Shown: in pieces, positions 1-8,129 of the stretch
How the letters are laid out: every line of letters begins with the position of its first letter
How positions within the stretch are numbered: position 1 is the stretch's first letter
DNA from: an uncultured Paracoccus sp.
GTDB lineage: Bacteria > Pseudomonadota > Alphaproteobacteria > Rhodobacterales > Rhodobacteraceae
NCBI GenBank assembly: GCA_934533075.1
Contig: CAKTBJ010000003.1
Coordinates: 40,238 to 104,237 of the forward strand
Reading direction: 5' to 3'
DNA length: 64,000 nt
The notes under the pieces: generated by a model
The model's database searches: none
The model's input: only the letters and a program-made list of their open reading frames with translations
Told to the model about the DNA's origin: nothing
Program-made: the position numbers and the translations under genes

Positions 1-1
1 C

Positions 2-565
2 ATCACCGTGGCCGACCGCGACGGCAACATCGTCTGCGCCACCCATACCATCAACGGGCTGTTCGGCGCCAAGTTCGTCGTGCCCGGCACCGGCATCATT
101 CCCAACAACTACATGCTGAACTATGACCCGCGCCCCGGCAAGGCGATGTCGGTGGCGCCGGGCAAGCGGGTGCCGACCTCGATGGCGCCGATGATCGTGC
201 TGAGGGACGGGCGCCCGGCCTTTGCGCTGGGCTGTCCGGGCGGGGTGCGCATCTTCCCCTCGGTCCTGCAAGGCATCCTGAACCTGATCGACCACGGCAT
301 GAGCCTGCAAGAGGCCGTCGAGGCCCCCCGCCTGTGGAGCGAGGGCCACCATATCGAGCTGGAACCCGCCTTGGCCGACAAGGCCCCGGCGCTGGAGGCG
401 ATGGGGCGCGAGGTCCGCAGGGTGCGCACCGTCGGCGGCGGCATGAACGCCATCGCCTTCGCCGAGGGGGGCATGATGACCGGCGCCGCCTGCTGGCGCG
501 CCGATGGCACCGTTATGGCGCAGGGCGGGGGGCTGGCGCGCCCCGGCGTGCGCTTCGTGATCTGA
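2..565 (+). CDS. ggt: Gamma-glutamyltransferase, C-terminal part (gene begins before the window)
   Basis: Gamma-glutamyltransferases are periplasmic Ntn-hydrolases that cleave gamma-glutamyl bonds, for example in glutathione, and transfer or hydrolyse the glutamyl group. About 187 residues of the small subunit are present. The reading frame is open at the left edge and enters as I-T-V-A-D-R-D-G-N, the stretch that follows the autocleavage Thr in this family, so the nucleophile lies only a few residues outside the window. The conserved block SMAPMIVLRDGRPAFALGCP corresponds to the family SSMSP...GSPGG region, with Ala and Cys replacing two Ser. Gly-Gly of the oxyanion loop and the LQEAVEAPR helix are kept. 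It is followed 12 bp later by a 2-hydroxyacid dehydrogenase, so the two are probably cotranscribed. Family is clear; the substrate is not. Confidence 0.9.
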   Translation: MTVADRDGNIVCATHTINGLFGAKFVVPGTGIIPNNYMLNYDPRPGKAMSVAPGKRVPTSMAPMIVLRDGRPAFALGCPGGVRIFPSVLQGILNLIDHGMSLQEAVEAPRLWSEGHHIELEPALADKAPALEAMGREVRRVRTVGGGMNAIAFAEGGMMTGAACWRADGTVMAQGGGLARPGVRFVI

Positions 566-577
566 CGAGGAACCCCG

Positions 578-1534
578 ATGCACGTTGTCCTGCTCGACCC
601 CACCACGCCGGAGCGCATGGCGCGCTTCGGTAGCTTCCTGCCCGAGGGCTGGACGATCTCCTCCGCCGCCTCGCGCAGCCCCGAGGACCAGCTTGCCGCC
701 TTGCAGGGCGCGCAATTCGCCGTCACCGGCGACGTGGCGGTCACGCCCGCGATGATGGCGGTGCCGGGGCTGGTCGCGGTGCATAAATGGGGGGTCGGCT
801 ATGACAATATCGACCTCGATGCCGCGCGCGCGAATGGGGTGCGGGTGCTGCGCACCACCGGCTCGAACGCGATTTCCGTGGCGGAGTCCACGCTGGGCCT
901 GATCCTCGCGCTGAACCGCAATCTGGTGCGCGGGCATGTCGGCATCATCAACGGCAAATGGCTGAAGGGAGAGCTTGCCGCGACCTCGATGCGGCTGAAC
1001 GGCAAGACCGTGGGCATCATCGGTCTGGGTTATATCGGCAAGGCCTTGGCGAAGCTGCTGGCGGCCTTCGATTGCCGCATCCTCTACCACAAGCGCAGCC
1101 CGCTGCCCGAGGCCGAGGAGGCCGCTCTGGGTGTCCGGTTCGCGCCGCTGGACGACCTGCTGCGCGAGTCGGACGTGGTGACGCTGAATTGCGAGCTGAA
1201 CGCCTCGACCCGCAACCTGATCGACGCGGACAGGCTGGCGCTGATGAAGCCCGACGCGATTCTGGTCAATGCCGCGCGCGGCGGGGTGATGGTCGAGGCC
1301 GACGTGGCGGATGCCGTGCGCGCGGGCCGGCTGCGCGGTGCGGCGGTGGACGTGTTCGAGACCGAGCCGCTGCCCGAGGGCAACCCGCTGCGCGGCGTCG
1401 AGGGCATCGTCCTGACCCCGCATGTCGGCGCGATCTCGTCGGACAGCTATGCCCCGAATGTCAGCCGCATGGTCGCCAACATGCAGGCGCTGGCCGAGGG
1501 GCGCGCGCCGAAGGACATCGACATCCTGGTGTGA
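578..1534 (+). CDS. D-isomer-specific 2-hydroxyacid dehydrogenase (phosphoglycerate dehydrogenase-like)
   Basis: This is a cytosolic NAD(P)-dependent enzyme that interconverts a 2-oxoacid and a D-2-hydroxyacid. The 318 residues match the usual family length. The Rossmann motif GLGYIG is at about residues 149-154. The catalytic set is Arg234 (in NAARGG), Glu263 (in DVFETEP) and His282 (in TPHVG). The start at ATG 578 lies 12 bp after the gamma-glutamyltransferase stop, preceded by GAGGAA. The substrate cannot be read from the sequence; in this setting it may reduce a keto acid released from the imported compound. Two more members of the same superfamily lie at 18.6 and 31.4 kb but are not close copies. 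Confidence 0.9.
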   Translation: MHVVLLDPTTPERMARFGSFLPEGWTISSAASRSPEDQLAALQGAQFAVTGDVAVTPAMMAVPGLVAVHKWGVGYDNIDLDAARANGVRVLRTTGSNAISVAESTLGLILALNRNLVRGHVGIINGKWLKGELAATSMRLNGKTVGIIGLGYIGKALAKLLAAFDCRILYHKRSPLPEAEEAALGVRFAPLDDLLRESDVVTLNCELNASTRNLIDADRLALMKPDAILVNAARGGVMVEADVADAVRAGRLRGAAVDVFETEPLPEGNPLRGVEGIVLTPHVGAISSDSYAPNVSRMVANMQALAEGRAPKDIDILV

Positions 1535-1543
1535 CGCGAAGGG

Positions 1544-1565
1544 GCAGGGCGGCTTGCCGCCTTGC
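1544..1565 (+). terminator. Stem-loop after the hydroxyacid dehydrogenase gene
   Basis: GCAGGGCGG and CCGCCTTGC form a 9-bp stem (one G-U pair) around a CTTG tetraloop, 10 bp after the stop codon. There is no T run, so it may be a weak terminator or an mRNA-stabilising stem. A second inverted repeat, GAGCGG-N6-CCGCTC, follows at 1585-1602 ahead of the permease genes and could be an operator or another hairpin. Confidence 0.4.
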
Positions 1566-1640
1566 AGCATGACGGGCCTTGACGGAGCGGCTGTTACCGC
1601 TCACGCTGACCGTTGACGTAAAGGGAAGTGACGGGCGCCC

Positions 1641-2564
1641 ATGACGCGATTCTGGCTGATCAAGCTGTTGCGGACGGTCCTGACGCTGTGGTTCGTCGTG
1701 ACCTTCACCTTCGTCGTGCTGCGCACCTCGGGCGACCCGGTGGTGGCGCTGCTGGGCGGCGACGCCCAACCGGCCGAGATCGAGCAGTTCCGCGCCCAAT
1801 GGGGCCTGGACCAGCCGCTTTTCGTGCAATACCTGCGCTATATCGGACAGATGGCGCTGGGGAATTTCGGCGAATCCCTGCGCGAGCATCGCCCCGTCCT
1901 GACCATCATCATGGAAAGGGTGCCGGCCACGGTCTCGCTGGGCCTCGCCGCCTATCTGATGGCGATCCTGGTCGGCGTGCCAGCGGGCATCCTTGCCGCG
2001 CTGCGGCGGGGACGCTGGATCGACCGCACCATCATGGCGCTGGCGGTGGCCGGCTTCGCGCTGCCCAACTTCTTCATGGGCATCCTGATGATCCTGCTGT
2101 TCTCGCTGGTCTGGCAGGTGCTGCCCAGTTCGGGGACCGGCACGATCTGGCATTTCGTCATGCCGGCGGTGACGCTGGGCACCTTCACGGCCGGCACGCT
2201 GGCGCGGTTCACGCGCTCGGCCATGCTGGAGGTGCTGGAAAAGCCCTTCATGCGCGCCGCCGCCGCCAAGGGCGTGCCGCGCATCCGGCGCATCCTGTTT
2301 CATGCCCTGCCCAATGCCGCCATTCCCATCGTCACCATCATCGGCCTGAACCTCGGCCAGCTCATCGCCGGCGCCATCGTGGTCGAGACGGTCTTCGCCT
2401 GGCCCGGTGTCGGCCGGCTGCTGGTCACGGCGGTGTCGCAGCGCGACCTGGCGCTGGTGCAGGGGCTGGTGCTGGTCATCGGCTGCACGATGGTCGTGGC
2501 GAACCTGCTGGTCGATCTGACCTATGGCCTGCTGGACCCGCGCATCCGCGGAGGTGCAAGATGA
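1641..2564 (+). CDS. Dipeptide/oligopeptide-type ABC transporter permease (DppB/OppB family)
   Basis: Inner-membrane permease of a peptide-type ABC importer, 307 residues, with an N-terminal membrane anchor typical of DppB proteins (TRFWLIKLLRTVLTLWFVVT), a periplasmic loop and the binding-protein-dependent transport domain. The EAA-type cytoplasmic loop that contacts the ATPase is AAAAKGVPRIRRILFHALPN. The C-terminal signature LLDPRIRGG is typical of DppB. ATG 1641 is preceded by AAGGGAAG about 13 bp upstream. The stop overlaps the start of the next permease in an ATGA, which implies translational coupling and a heterodimeric channel. Confidence 0.93.
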   Translation: MTRFWLIKLLRTVLTLWFVVTFTFVVLRTSGDPVVALLGGDAQPAEIEQFRAQWGLDQPLFVQYLRYIGQMALGNFGESLREHRPVLTIIMERVPATVSLGLAAYLMAILVGVPAGILAALRRGRWIDRTIMALAVAGFALPNFFMGILMILLFSLVWQVLPSSGTGTIWHFVMPAVTLGTFTAGTLARFTRSAMLEVLEKPFMRAAAAKGVPRIRRILFHALPNAAIPIVTIIGLNLGQLIAGAIVVETVFAWPGVGRLLVTAVSQRDLALVQGLVLVIGCTMVVANLLVDLTYGLLDPRIRGGAR

Positions 2565-3400
2565 GCCGCCGCCCCTCGCTGATCCTGATCTTCGCCGCGC
2601 TGGTGCTGGCCGCCGTGCTGGTCGTGGCCGTCATCGGCAACGTGTTCACCCCCTACGCCACCACGCATCAGGACCTGCTGAACCGCATCAAGCCGCCCAC
2701 CTTCCTGGGCGGGCCGGAGGAATACCCGCTGGGCACCGACCGCATCGGCCGCGACATGGTGGCGCGGCTGGTCGCCGGCCTGCGCATGTCGCTGTCGGTT
2801 GCGCTGGCCGGCACGCTGATCGGCGCCGTGTTCGGCACCCTCATCGGCTTCATCGCCGCCCATTTCCGGGGCTGGGTCGAGGAAGTGCTGATGATGGTCG
2901 TGGATTTCCAGGCATCCCTGCCCTTCATCCTGATCGCGCTGACGCTGCTGGCCTTCTTCGGCAACTCGATGGTGCTGTTCGTCATCCTGATGGGCCTGTT
3001 CGGCTGGGAGACCTATGCCCGCCTTGCCCGCGGCGTGGTGCTGTCGGCCAAGTCCCAGCCCTATGCGCGGGCGGTGGTGGCGCTGGGCGCCAATCCGTGG
3101 CGGCTTTACCTGCGCCATGTGCTGCCGAACGTGGCCTCGGCGCTGATCGTGCAGGTGACGTTGACCTTCCCGCAGATCATCCTGCTGGAAACCTCGCTCT
3201 CGTTCCTCGGCCTCGGCATCCAGCCGCCGAATTCCAGCCTCGGGCAGATCCTGGGCGACGGGCGGGACTATCTTTCGACGGCGTGGTGGATCTCGGTCTG
3301 GCCGGGCATCCTGATCTTCGTCATCACATTGTCGATGTCGATCCTCGGCGACGCCTTGCGCGACCGCCTCGACCCGATGTTGAAATCCAGAACCGGCTGA
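2561..3400 (+). CDS. Dipeptide/oligopeptide-type ABC transporter permease (DppC/OppC family)
   Basis: Second permease of the importer, 279 residues. It has the N-terminal helix of DppC proteins, the conserved YPLGTDRIGRDM box, a BPD transport domain, and the coupling loop VVALGANPWRLYLRHVLPNV. The C-terminal block GDALRDRLDP is a family hallmark. The frame is open far upstream, but the ATGA overlap with the preceding permease and the DppC-like start (MSRRPSLILIF) fix the start at 2561. It is followed 37 bp later by the substrate-binding protein. Confidence 0.93.
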   Translation: MSRRPSLILIFAALVLAAVLVVAVIGNVFTPYATTHQDLLNRIKPPTFLGGPEEYPLGTDRIGRDMVARLVAGLRMSLSVALAGTLIGAVFGTLIGFIAAHFRGWVEEVLMMVVDFQASLPFILIALTLLAFFGNSMVLFVILMGLFGWETYARLARGVVLSAKSQPYARAVVALGANPWRLYLRHVLPNVASALIVQVTLTFPQIILLETSLSFLGLGIQPPNSSLGQILGDGRDYLSTAWWISVWPGILIFVITLSMSILGDALRDRLDPMLKSRTG

Positions 3401-3437
3401 CGCGCGATCCGCGCGCGGCCAACAGGGAGACAAGAAC

Positions 3438-5015
3438 ATGCTCAACCGACGCACATTCGGCAAATATTCCGGCGCCAGCGCGCTGGCCATGATGATCCCG
3501 GCGAGTCGCGCGCTGGCCGCCGACCGCCCGACCATCACCATCGCGGTTGACAACCTGTGGGCGAACATCAACACCATCAACGGCATTTCGACCACGACCC
3601 GCCGCTTCTTCCCCGACATCTATTCCCATCTGGTCGAGCGCGACTACATCGCCGACCCGGAGGGGCTGGAGCTGCGCCCCGGCCTCGCCACCGAATGGAC
3701 CCAGAACGGCAATGTCTGGACGCTGAAGCTGCGCGAGGGCGTCAAGTTCCACAACGGCGAGACCATGACCGCCGAGGACGTGGCCTTCACCCTCGGGCCG
3801 GAACGGCTGTGGGGCGAGACCCCGTTCGAGCCGCGCGGCAAGACCTTCACCGAGGGTTTCGTGCGCGTCGAGGCCGTGGACGACCTGACGGTCGAGATCG
3901 AGACCGCCTCCGAGGACCCCTATATCCCCGGCAAGCTGACCGGCTATATCGGCTTCGTCGTGCCCAAGGCGCATTATCTGGAAGTGGGCGTGGACGCGTT
4001 CGGGCAGGCGCCCATCGGCACCGGCCCCTACAAGGTGACGCTGTTCCGCTCCGGCGAGGTGCTGGAGATGGAGGCCTTCGACGATTATTGGGAAGGCCCG
4101 CCGCCGGCCGCCAAGCTGGTCTGGAAGATCGTGCCGGAATTCGCCGCGCGCATGGCCGGGCTGGTCTCGGGCGAGTTCCAGTTCATCACCAACCTGCCCA
4201 CCGATCAGGAGGCGCAGCTTGAAAGCTATGACAACGTGACGGTGGCGCGGGCGCTGGCCGGCAACTATCCGTCCTTTGCCTTCAACACCCGCCCCGACCC
4301 GGAGGACAACCCGCTGGTGGACGTGAACCTGCGCAAGGCGATGGTGCAGGCCATCGACATGGACAGCATCGTTCAGGCCCTGTTCGGCGACACCACCTTC
4401 CATCCGGCGGTGCCGTTCAACTTCCCGGAATACGGGCGCTTCTACGATCCCGACATGCCGAACCCGCTGCCCTACGACCCCGAGGCGGCGAAGGCGCTGG
4501 TCGCGCAGACCAATTATGACGGCCAGCCGCTGCAATGGCACATCACGCGGTCCTTCTATCCGAACTATGAGGCCGCCGCCGAGATCATGATCGAGATGTG
4601 GCGTCAGGTCGGCATCAATGTCGTGGCCGAGATCCTCGACAATTTCGAGTTGGTCTATACCCGCCCCTATCACCTGATGAACATGTCGATGTCCACCGAC
4701 TTCATCCCCGGCGACCCCTATCAACCGCTGTGGCTGGACTGGGGACCGACCTCGCCGCGCTCCACCGCGCACTGGAAGACCTGGGACCCGACGCCGGAAT
4801 ATCTGGCCGCCGGCGAGGAATTCGCCGCCGCCACCGATTTCGAGACCCGCAAGGCCGCCTTCGAAAAGCTGCGCCAGACATGGATGGACGTGACCCCCGG
4901 CTATTACATGTGGAAGAGCGTCTATAACTGGGCGCACCGCTCGGATTACGGCTTCGTGGCGCGCCCGGATGGCGAGATGCGCTTCTTCGGCGATTACGTC
5001 ACGGTTCCGGGCTGA
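3438..5015 (+). CDS. ABC transporter substrate-binding protein, SBP_bac_5 family, Tat-exported
   Basis: Periplasmic receptor of the importer, 525 residues. The N-terminus MLNRRTFGKYSGASALAMM carries a twin-arginine motif and a short hydrophobic core ending at about SRALA, which suggests export folded through Tat. Family landmarks are visible: WTLKLREGVKFHNGETMTAE near residue 95, then PIGTGPYKV, and D-I-D-M-D-S in the C-terminal lobe. Family members bind di- and oligopeptides, opines, glutathione or sugars, and the ligand is not deducible here. It belongs with the two permeases upstream and the fused ATPase downstream. It is clearly diverged from the tandem pair at 13.2-16.6 kb. Confidence 0.93.
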   Translation: MLNRRTFGKYSGASALAMMIPASRALAADRPTITIAVDNLWANINTINGISTTTRRFFPDIYSHLVERDYIADPEGLELRPGLATEWTQNGNVWTLKLREGVKFHNGETMTAEDVAFTLGPERLWGETPFEPRGKTFTEGFVRVEAVDDLTVEIETASEDPYIPGKLTGYIGFVVPKAHYLEVGVDAFGQAPIGTGPYKVTLFRSGEVLEMEAFDDYWEGPPPAAKLVWKIVPEFAARMAGLVSGEFQFITNLPTDQEAQLESYDNVTVARALAGNYPSFAFNTRPDPEDNPLVDVNLRKAMVQAIDMDSIVQALFGDTTFHPAVPFNFPEYGRFYDPDMPNPLPYDPEAAKALVAQTNYDGQPLQWHITRSFYPNYEAAAEIMIEMWRQVGINVVAEILDNFELVYTRPYHLMNMSMSTDFIPGDPYQPLWLDWGPTSPRSTAHWKTWDPTPEYLAAGEEFAAATDFETRKAAFEKLRQTWMDVTPGYYMWKSVYNWAHRSDYGFVARPDGEMRFFGDYVTVPG

Positions 5016-5029
5016 GGGGAGGGGCGGCG

Positions 5030-5833
5030 GTGAAACACGCCCTGAAGGACATGACGGTCGCGGAGTTCCGCGACCGTCTGGCCGGCGATCCCTGCATCCT
5101 GCTGCCGCTGGGCAGTCAGGAGGAGCAGGGACCGCATGCCCTGATGGGCGACTACCAGATCGCCGAGGCGGTCGCGCTGCGGGCGGCCGAGCTTTCAGGC
5201 GCCATCGCCGCGCCCTGCCTGCCCTTCGGCTATGCCGAATTCTTTCGCGGCTTTCCCGGCGGCATGCAGTTGCGCGCCGCGACCTTCACCGCCGTGGTCG
5301 AGGACATGCTGGGGGCGTTTCTGGACCACGGCATCGACCGGCTGCTGGTGCTGAACGGGCACACCACCAACGCGCCGCTGATCGACCAGATGCTGCGCAA
5401 GCTGCGGCGGGAAACCGGGGTTGCGGTGGCCTCGCTGGACCTGTGGCGGGCGATCCCGGACAGCGTATGGCGCGAGGTTCACGGCGAGAACGCGGCTCGC
5501 GCGCGCGGGCATGGCGCCGATCCGCTGACCTCGCTGGGGCTGTATCTGTTCCCGGAGCGGGCGCGGCCCGACCTGATCCGGCCCTCCGGCAAGCCGCAGG
5601 CCTTGGGCCTGCCGGCGACGGTCTCCGGCGTGAGTTTCGAGGGCGCGGCCCTGCATGTGCCGCTGAATGCCGAGGAGATCAACGCCGACGGCATGCTGGG
5701 CGGCGATGCCGCGCTTGCCTCGGCCGAGGCCGGGCGGGTGTTCTTCGAGCATCTGACGCAGAAGGTCGCGCGGCTGGTCGCGCATCTGCAACGCACCGAC
5801 CCGCGCGACCCGATGCGCAACCCGGAGGGGTGA
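5030..5833 (+). CDS. Creatininase-family metal-dependent amidohydrolase
   Basis: A 267-residue cytosolic protein of the creatininase fold, whose members hydrolyse cyclic or linear amides with two divalent metals (creatininase, formamide hydrolases of flavin synthesis, MftE). Likely metal ligands are in GSQEEQGPHALMGD (Glu, His, Asp) and LNGHTTNAP (His). The usual family text is GSxEQHGPHLPxxTD, so the first motif is recognisable but altered: the canonical first His is shifted or replaced. Start is GTG 5030, preceded by GGGGAGGGGCGG, 14 bp after the binding-protein stop. Its place inside a transporter operon suggests it opens an amide bond in the imported compound. Confidence 0.85.
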   Translation: MKHALKDMTVAEFRDRLAGDPCILLPLGSQEEQGPHALMGDYQIAEAVALRAAELSGAIAAPCLPFGYAEFFRGFPGGMQLRAATFTAVVEDMLGAFLDHGIDRLLVLNGHTTNAPLIDQMLRKLRRETGVAVASLDLWRAIPDSVWREVHGENAARARGHGADPLTSLGLYLFPERARPDLIRPSGKPQALGLPATVSGVSFEGAALHVPLNAEEINADGMLGGDAALASAEAGRVFFEHLTQKVARLVAHLQRTDPRDPMRNPEG

Positions 5834-5835
5834 CG

Positions 5836-7455
5836 ATGACGCAACCGCTTCTGGACCTCCGCAACCTCTCGGTGGCCCTGCCGCGCGGCGCCGACCGGCC
5901 CTTCGCGGTCGAGGACCTGACGCTTTCCATCGCGCGCGGCGAAATCCTGTGCGTGGTGGGCGAGACCGGCTCGGGCAAGTCGCTGACCGCGATGGCGACG
6001 ATGGGCCTCTTGCCCCCCAACCTGCCCAAGGCGCAGGGCGAGGCCTATTTCGAGGGCCGCAACCTGCTGACCCTCTCCCCGGCGGAGCGGCGCGACCTGG
6101 CCGGCAACCGCATGGCGATGATCTTTCAGGAACCCATCGCGGCGCTGAACCCGATCTATCGCGTCGGCAAGCAGGTCGGCGAGACGTTTCGCATGCATAC
6201 CGACCTCGATGCCACCGCCATCCGCGCGCGGGTGGTCGAGCTGTTCACCGAGGTGCGGCTGCCCAACCCGGAAGAAATCCTGCGCGCCTATCCGCACCAG
6301 CTTTCGGGGGGCCAGTGCCAGCGGGTGATGATCGCCTCGGCCCTGGCGCTGGACCCGGCGCTGCTGATCGCGGACGAGCCGACGACCGCGCTGGACGTGA
6401 CCACGCAGGCGCAGATCTTGCGCCTGATGCTGGAACTGCGGGAAAAGCACGGCACCGGCATCATGTTCATCACCCACGACTTCGGCGTGGTGGCCGAGAT
6501 CGCGGATCGGGTGGCGGTGATGCGCCACGGCAAACTGGTCGAGATCGGCCCGGCGCGCGAGGTGCTGACCGATCCGCAGGCCGAATACACCAAGCGCCTG
6601 CTGGCCACGGTGCCCACCCTGCGCCCGCGCGCGGCGCGCGAGGGTCTGGGCGAGGAGGTTCTGGCGGCGAAGGCCATGACCAAGACCTATCGCACCCGCA
6701 ACCTGCTGGGCGCCACGCGCGAGGTGGTGGCGCTGGACCATGTGGACCTGTCGATCCGCCGGGGCGAGACGGTGGGGCTGGTGGGCGAATCCGGCTCGGG
6801 CAAGTCGACGCTGGCGCAATGCGTGATCCGGCTGATCGAGCCGGACGGGGGCAGCGTCACCATCGACGGCGGCCGCTTCACCGGGCTGTCGGGCAAGGCC
6901 CTGCGCGAGGCCCGCCGCCGCATTCAGATCGTCTTTCAGGACCCCTATACCGCGCTGGACCCGCGTCAGGCGGTGGGCGCGGCCATCGCCGAAGGCCCGA
7001 TCATCCACGGCCTGCCCGCGCGCGAGGCCCATGCCCGCGCCGCCGATCTGCTGGAGGCGGTGGGTCTGGACCGCTCCGCCGCCAGACGCTTCCCGCACGA
7101 GTTTTCGGGCGGACAAAGGCAACGCATCTGCATCGCCCGCGCGCTGGCGGTCGAGCCGGAACTGCTGATCGCGGACGAGTCGGTCTCGGCGCTGGATGTC
7201 TCGGTGCAGGCGCAGATTCTGGACCTGCTGGCCGACATGCAGAAGCGGCTGCGCTTCGGCATGCTGTTCATCACCCACGACCTGCGCGTGGCCTCGCAAA
7301 TCTGCGACCGCATCGCCGTCATGCAGCGCGGCCGCATCGTCGAGCAGGGCGAGCCGATCACCCTGTTCGCCAACCCCCGCGAGGCCTATACGCGCGAACT
7401 TCTGGCTGCCGTTCCCGGCGCCGCCGCACCGGCCCATGAGAGGATCAACCCATGA
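5836..7455 (+). CDS. Fused double ATP-binding protein of a peptide-type ABC importer (DppD-DppF type)
   Basis: A 539-residue cytosolic ATPase made of two complete ABC domains in one chain. Domain 1 has Walker A GETGSGKS, signature LSGGQCQR and Walker [13 protein letters not shown]. Domain 2 has Walker [10 protein letters not shown], signature FSGGQRQR and Walker [13 protein letters not shown]. Each domain is followed by the oligopeptide/dipeptide C-terminal segment. Start ATG 5836 lies 2 bp after the creatininase-family stop; the upstream open frame is only a shadow of that gene. It would power the permeases at 1.6-3.4 kb. The end overlaps the RraA-like start by 4 bp (ATGA). Confidence 0.95.
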   Translation: MTQPLLDLRNLSVALPRGADRPFAVEDLTLSIARGEILCVVGETGSGKSLTAMATMGLLPPNLPKAQGEAYFEGRNLLTLSPAERRDLAGNRMAMIFQEPIAALNPIYRVGKQVGETFRMHTDLDATAIRARVVELFTEVRLPNPEEILRAYPHQLSGGQCQRVMIASALALDPALLIADEPTTALDVTTQAQILRLMLELREKHGTGIMFITHDFGVVAEIADRVAVMRHGKLVEIGPAREVLTDPQAEYTKRLLATVPTLRPRAAREGLGEEVLAAKAMTKTYRTRNLLGATREVVALDHVDLSIRRGETVGLVGESGSGKSTLAQCVIRLIEPDGGSVTIDGGRFTGLSGKALREARRRIQIVFQDPYTALDPRQAVGAAIAEGPIIHGLPAREAHARAADLLEAVGLDRSAARRFPHEFSGGQRQRICIARALAVEPELLIADESVSALDVSVQAQILDLLADMQKRLRFGMLFITHDLRVASQICDRIAVMQRGRIVEQGEPITLFANPREAYTRELLAAVPGAAAPAHERINP

Positions 7456-8126
7456 AGAAATACCATATCGGCGCCGATCCCGCGCGCATCGACCCCGCCC
7501 TTGTCGAGGGGTTCGGCAAGGTCGAGGTGGCGACCCTGGGCCATTTCCGTCATCGCGGCTATGTCGATAGCCGCCTGCGCCCGCTGGTTCCGGTCAAGGG
7601 CACGCTGGTCGGCACGGCGGTCACGGTGGCGATTCCGGGCACCGATTCCACGCTGCTGCACCATGCCATCGCCGCGATCCGGCCCGGCGACGTGCTGGTG
7701 ATCGACCGGCTGGGCGACCGCCGCCATGCCTGCCTGGGCGGCGGCGTGGCGCTGGCGGCCAAGGTCGCCGGGGCCATCGCGGTGGTTCTGGACGGGCCGT
7801 GCACCGACCCGGACGAGATCATCGAATGCGGGTTGCCGGTGTTCTGCGACGGCATTTCCGGCATCACCACGCGGCTGAACGATCTGGGCGGCAGCCTGAA
7901 CAAGCCCGTCTCCTGCGGCAATGCGCCGGTGCTGCCGGGCGATGTGGTGATTCTCGACAATTGCGGCGTGCTGGTCCTGCCCCCCGACGAGGCCGGGGAA
8001 GTTCTGGCCGAGGGCGCCGCCCGTCAGGCCCGCGCCGACCGCAACCGTCCGAAGATCGAGGCCGGCGAGCCGCTGGGCGAGCTGTCGGGCGCCTCGAACA
8101 TGGTGCGCAAGGCGCTGGAAGGCTGA
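7452..8126 (+). CDS. RraA/HMG-aldolase-family protein with altered active site
   Basis: A 224-residue protein of the RraA-like fold, which includes 4-hydroxy-4-methyl-2-oxoglutarate/oxaloacetate aldolases and the RNase E inhibitor RraA. The core IRPGDVLVIDRLGD and AKVAGAIAVVLDG are typical. In catalytic members the next residues are usually x-x-Arg-Asp; here they are P-C-Thr118-Asp119, so the pyruvate-binding Arg is missing while Asp remains. The upstream GE(L/F) element is also replaced by GGG. It may therefore catalyse a different lyase or decarboxylase reaction, or not be an enzyme. It is translationally coupled to the ATPase (ATGA) and followed 3 bp later by the kynureninase-like gene. 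Confidence 0.8.
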   Translation: MKKYHIGADPARIDPALVEGFGKVEVATLGHFRHRGYVDSRLRPLVPVKGTLVGTAVTVAIPGTDSTLLHHAIAAIRPGDVLVIDRLGDRRHACLGGGVALAAKVAGAIAVVLDGPCTDPDEIIECGLPVFCDGISGITTRLNDLGGSLNKPVSCGNAPVLPGDVVILDNCGVLVLPPDEAGEVLAEGAARQARADRNRPKIEAGEPLGELSGASNMVRKALEG

Positions 8127-8129
8127 GCG

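Noticed and set aside
1628-2560. Extended 5' frame of the second permease covering the first permease gene
   Set aside because: The conserved DppC start and the ATGA overlap place the real start at 2561; the extension is a shadow of the DppB frame.
4969-5835. Extended 5' frame of the first fused ATPase
   Set aside because: It runs out of frame through the creatininase-family gene and has no family similarity; ATG 5836 begins the conserved domain.
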